From an uncultured Erysipelotrichaceae bacterium (lineage in GTDB: Bacteria; Bacillota_I; Bacilli_A; Erysipelotrichales; Coprobacillaceae), in NCBI GenBank assembly GCA_937917505.1, contig CALDMQ010000277.1, positions 1 through 7,508 on the forward strand: 7,508 nt of DNA, in the 5' to 3' direction. Within the stretch, counting starts at the first letter, position 1. Every line of letters starts with the position of its first letter. Below are positions 6,101-7,508 of the stretch, one piece after another. The translations under genes were made by a program, and so were the position numbers. The notes beneath the pieces are model-generated. The model saw nothing but the letters and a program-made list of their open reading frames with translations. It made no database searches and had not been told where the DNA came from.

Positions 6101-6506
6101 ATTTAGAATCATAAGTACCAGTGTAAAGTTCTTTACCATCTCCATTTAAATAAACGACTTTAACTGTAATACCCTCGATTTCTGTTTCTTCTTCTAATTG
6201 TTTTGCTACATTTTTCATGGTTGCGTCTAAGGTACCATCATTTGCCTTGAATGTATCAGAAGCTTGTTTAGCTAATTCTTCATCAAGAACAGTTTTATAT
6301 TTGAAATTATAAATTAAAGTATTTTCTTTAATATCAATTTGTAGTTCATAAGAAGAGTTAGAAATAGCAGATTTTTGAATTTCTTCTTGAACAGCTTTGT
6401 TGTCATTGACATATGATTCTAATGTTTGAGCATCACCACAACCTGCTAATGATAGAGTCAAAAGAAAAGTAAATAAAACAGCAACTAATTTTGATTTTTT
6501 TATCAT
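6099..6506 (-). CDS. Small DUF4854-like lipoprotein
   Basis: A 135-aa lipid-anchored surface protein of unknown role. The N-terminus has lysines (3-6), a hydrophobic stretch (7-19) and the lipobox LAGC (20-23), so C23 would be lipidated after signal peptidase II cleavage. The mature part (TLESYVNDNKAVQEEIQK, then SSYELQIDIKENTLIYNFKY, ending VKVVYLNGDGKELYTGTY) matches the pattern of DUF4854 proteins, small lipoproteins common in gut Bacillota with no assigned function; this match is from memory of the family. ATG 6506 is preceded by GGAGGG at 6 bases. It is monocistronic, with a candidate promoter upstream and a terminator at its stop codon, and is divergent from the metallophosphoesterase gene. 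Confidence 0.85.
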   Translation of the reverse strand: MIKKSKLVAVLFTFLLTLSLAGCGDAQTLESYVNDNKAVQEEIQKSAISNSSYELQIDIKENTLIYNFKYKTVLDEELAKQASDTFKANDGTLDATMKNVAKQLEEETEIEGITVKVVYLNGDGKELYTGTYDSK

Positions 6507-6525
6507 AATTTTCCCTCCACATCAA

Positions 6526-6555
6526 AATATAATCTATCTAATTTTATTATTACAA
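6526..6555 (-). promoter_or_regulatory. Candidate promoter of the lipoprotein gene
   Basis: On the minus strand TTGTAA (6550-6555), 18 bases, then TATATT (6526-6531; or TTATAT at 17 bases). The transcription start would be near 6519, only just upstream of the GGAGGG site. The region is very AT-rich, so other -10 boxes are possible; a TTGCAA at 6568-6573 is an alternative -35. Confidence 0.4.
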
Positions 6556-6657
6556 AGATATAATAAATTGCAAGAGAAATCGGTTAATTGTGTGAAAATT
6601 GTTGTAAAGAAGTTCATTGTTGAGTCATATTGGACATATAAAATATGAAAAACTATA

Positions 6658-7508
6658 ATGATGAATCATTTTTTTAGTACATTTGTGAGAAATCGTTTGT
6701 TTGCTATTCTTTTCGTGATATTATTTTTTGGTTTAGTAGGGTATATGTCAATGAGATTGGGTAAAATTGTTGAAATAGTGTTTTCATTAAGAATTTATGT
6801 TTTTCTTTTTATAAGTTTGTGTATTTATATGATTTATATGTTTATCTATGAGAAAAGTCAAAAAATATATAAAAAAACACATCGGTTATATGCGATTTGT
6901 AACGTAATATTATGTTTTTTAATCTATATGATTATTGGTTTTCTAGTAGTAGATATCATGAGTATGGTCATATCTATAGATGTATATATTTGCTATCGTT
7001 ATTTCAGTGCTTGTTACAATATATGGAATTATCAAAGCAAAACATATTTGTGTAAAAATGGAAAATGTTTGTATAGGAGATACAAAGAGTATACAAGTTG
7101 CTTTTTTGAGGATATTCATATTGGGCATTTTATGAAATCTGATCAATTAGATAAGATAGTTAAAAAAGTGAAATGTTTAACTGTGGATTATGTGTTTATT
7201 GTTGGGGATACATTTAATGATGATGCTTTTGAATATATGAATTTAAAAGTAATTGCTCAACAGTTTAAAGAACTAAGTAATCATAAAAAGGTATATGCAG
7301 TGTTAGGAAATCATGATCCTTGTTCTAAACATTCAAGAGTTTATGAATTTTTCGAAAAAGCGAATATAGAGTTATTGGTAGATGATGTGAGAGAATTTGA
7401 TGATTTTTATATAATAGGTAGGGATGATATTACAACAAATCCTTATCGAAAATCATTGGATGAATTGTTTAAACATGTGAATACAGATAAACCTGTTATT
7501 TTGTTAGA
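6658..7508 (+). CDS. Membrane-anchored calcineurin-like metallophosphoesterase, 3' end outside window, with interior frame anomaly
   Basis: A metal-dependent phosphoesterase with an N-terminal membrane region. In the frame of ATG 6658/6661 it is open to the window end. Numbering from 6661: hydrophobic segments about 14-30, 43-60 and 77-97, then motif I EDIHIGH (150-156), motif II VGDTFND (181-187) and motif III GNHD (216-219), all expected di-metal ligands. The downstream catalytic histidines lie past the window. Between about 6985 and 7107 this frame gives Cys/Tyr-rich sequence with no family character, whereas the frame starting at 6986 gives IFAIVISVLVTIYGIIKAKH, a proper fourth helix, and then IQVAF leading into motif I. 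Removing one base in 6984-6990 and adding one T to the run 7102-7107 restores a normal protein. Start choice is uncertain: no good ribosome site is seen before 6658, and an in-frame TGA at 6646-6648 bounds it. Confidence 0.8.
   Translation, partial: MMNHFFSTFVRNRLFAILFVILFFGLVGYMSMRLGKIVEIVFSLRIYVFLFISLCIYMIYMFIYEKSQKIYKKTHRLYAICNVILCFLIYMIIGFLVVDIMSMVISIDVYICYRYFSACYNIWNYQSKTYLCKNGKCLYRRYKEYTSCFFEDIHIGHFMKSDQLDKIVKKVKCLTVDYVFIVGDTFNDDAFEYMNLKVIAQQFKELSNHKKVYAVLGNHDPCSKHSRVYEFFEKANIELLVDDVREFDDFYIIGRDDITTNPYRKSLDELFKHVNTDKPVILL

Noticed and set aside
6943..7146. Minus-strand 67-codon open frame across the metallophosphoesterase frame anomaly
   Set aside because: It is antisense to the membrane helix and motif I of the enzyme; no ribosome site or motif is seen.

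Overview
The window is about 30% GC, uses short intergenic gaps and strong GGAGG-type ribosome binding sites. It carries RpiR-family regulation, a lactose/cellobiose-type PTS permease and an IS1182-type transposase relic. Together these point to a low-GC Bacillota, most plausibly a gut Erysipelotrichia/Coprobacillaceae member. That taxonomic call is inference from protein style and composition, not from a marker gene.

Layout. (1) 2-1808, plus strand: the 3' part of an ECF sigma factor gene, overlapping by 8 bp a gene for a membrane-spanning RsgI-like anti-sigma factor with three PepSY-like repeats outside the cell. This is a complete cytoplasm-to-surface signalling pair apart from the missing sigma N-terminus. 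(2) 1790-3165, minus strand: an RpiR/MurR-type regulator, whose 3' end overlaps the anti-sigma gene tail to tail, preceded by an RDD-family membrane protein. Each has its own recognisable promoter. (3) 3211-5534: a divergent sugar module. A YieK/NagB-type sugar-phosphate enzyme (minus) and a PTS EIIC permease (plus) share a 161-bp control region with back-to-back promoters and a perfect 16-bp palindrome, a good operator candidate. Both transcripts end at clear intrinsic terminators. No EIIA or EIIB is present, so the permease must borrow partners encoded elsewhere. (4) 5535-6078: no intact gene, but a decayed C-terminal part of an IS1182-family transposase with several frame changes and an internal deletion that removes the segment expected to hold the catalytic Glu. 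(5) 6078-6506, minus strand: a small DUF4854-like lipoprotein with its own terminator. (6) 6658-7508, plus strand: the N-terminal membrane part and catalytic core of a calcineurin-like metallophosphoesterase that runs off the window. It is readable in one frame throughout, but a roughly 120-bp interior stretch makes biological sense only in another frame, so it carries two compensating indels (real or sequencing errors).

The best candidates for a second look are the metallophosphoesterase frame anomaly, the ECF sigma/RsgI-PepSY pair with its Asn-Pro motif, the cysteine cluster in the active-site loop of the YieK-like enzyme, and the palindrome in the divergent sugar promoter. I saw no CRISPR array, tRNA, rRNA or convincing wholly new system.
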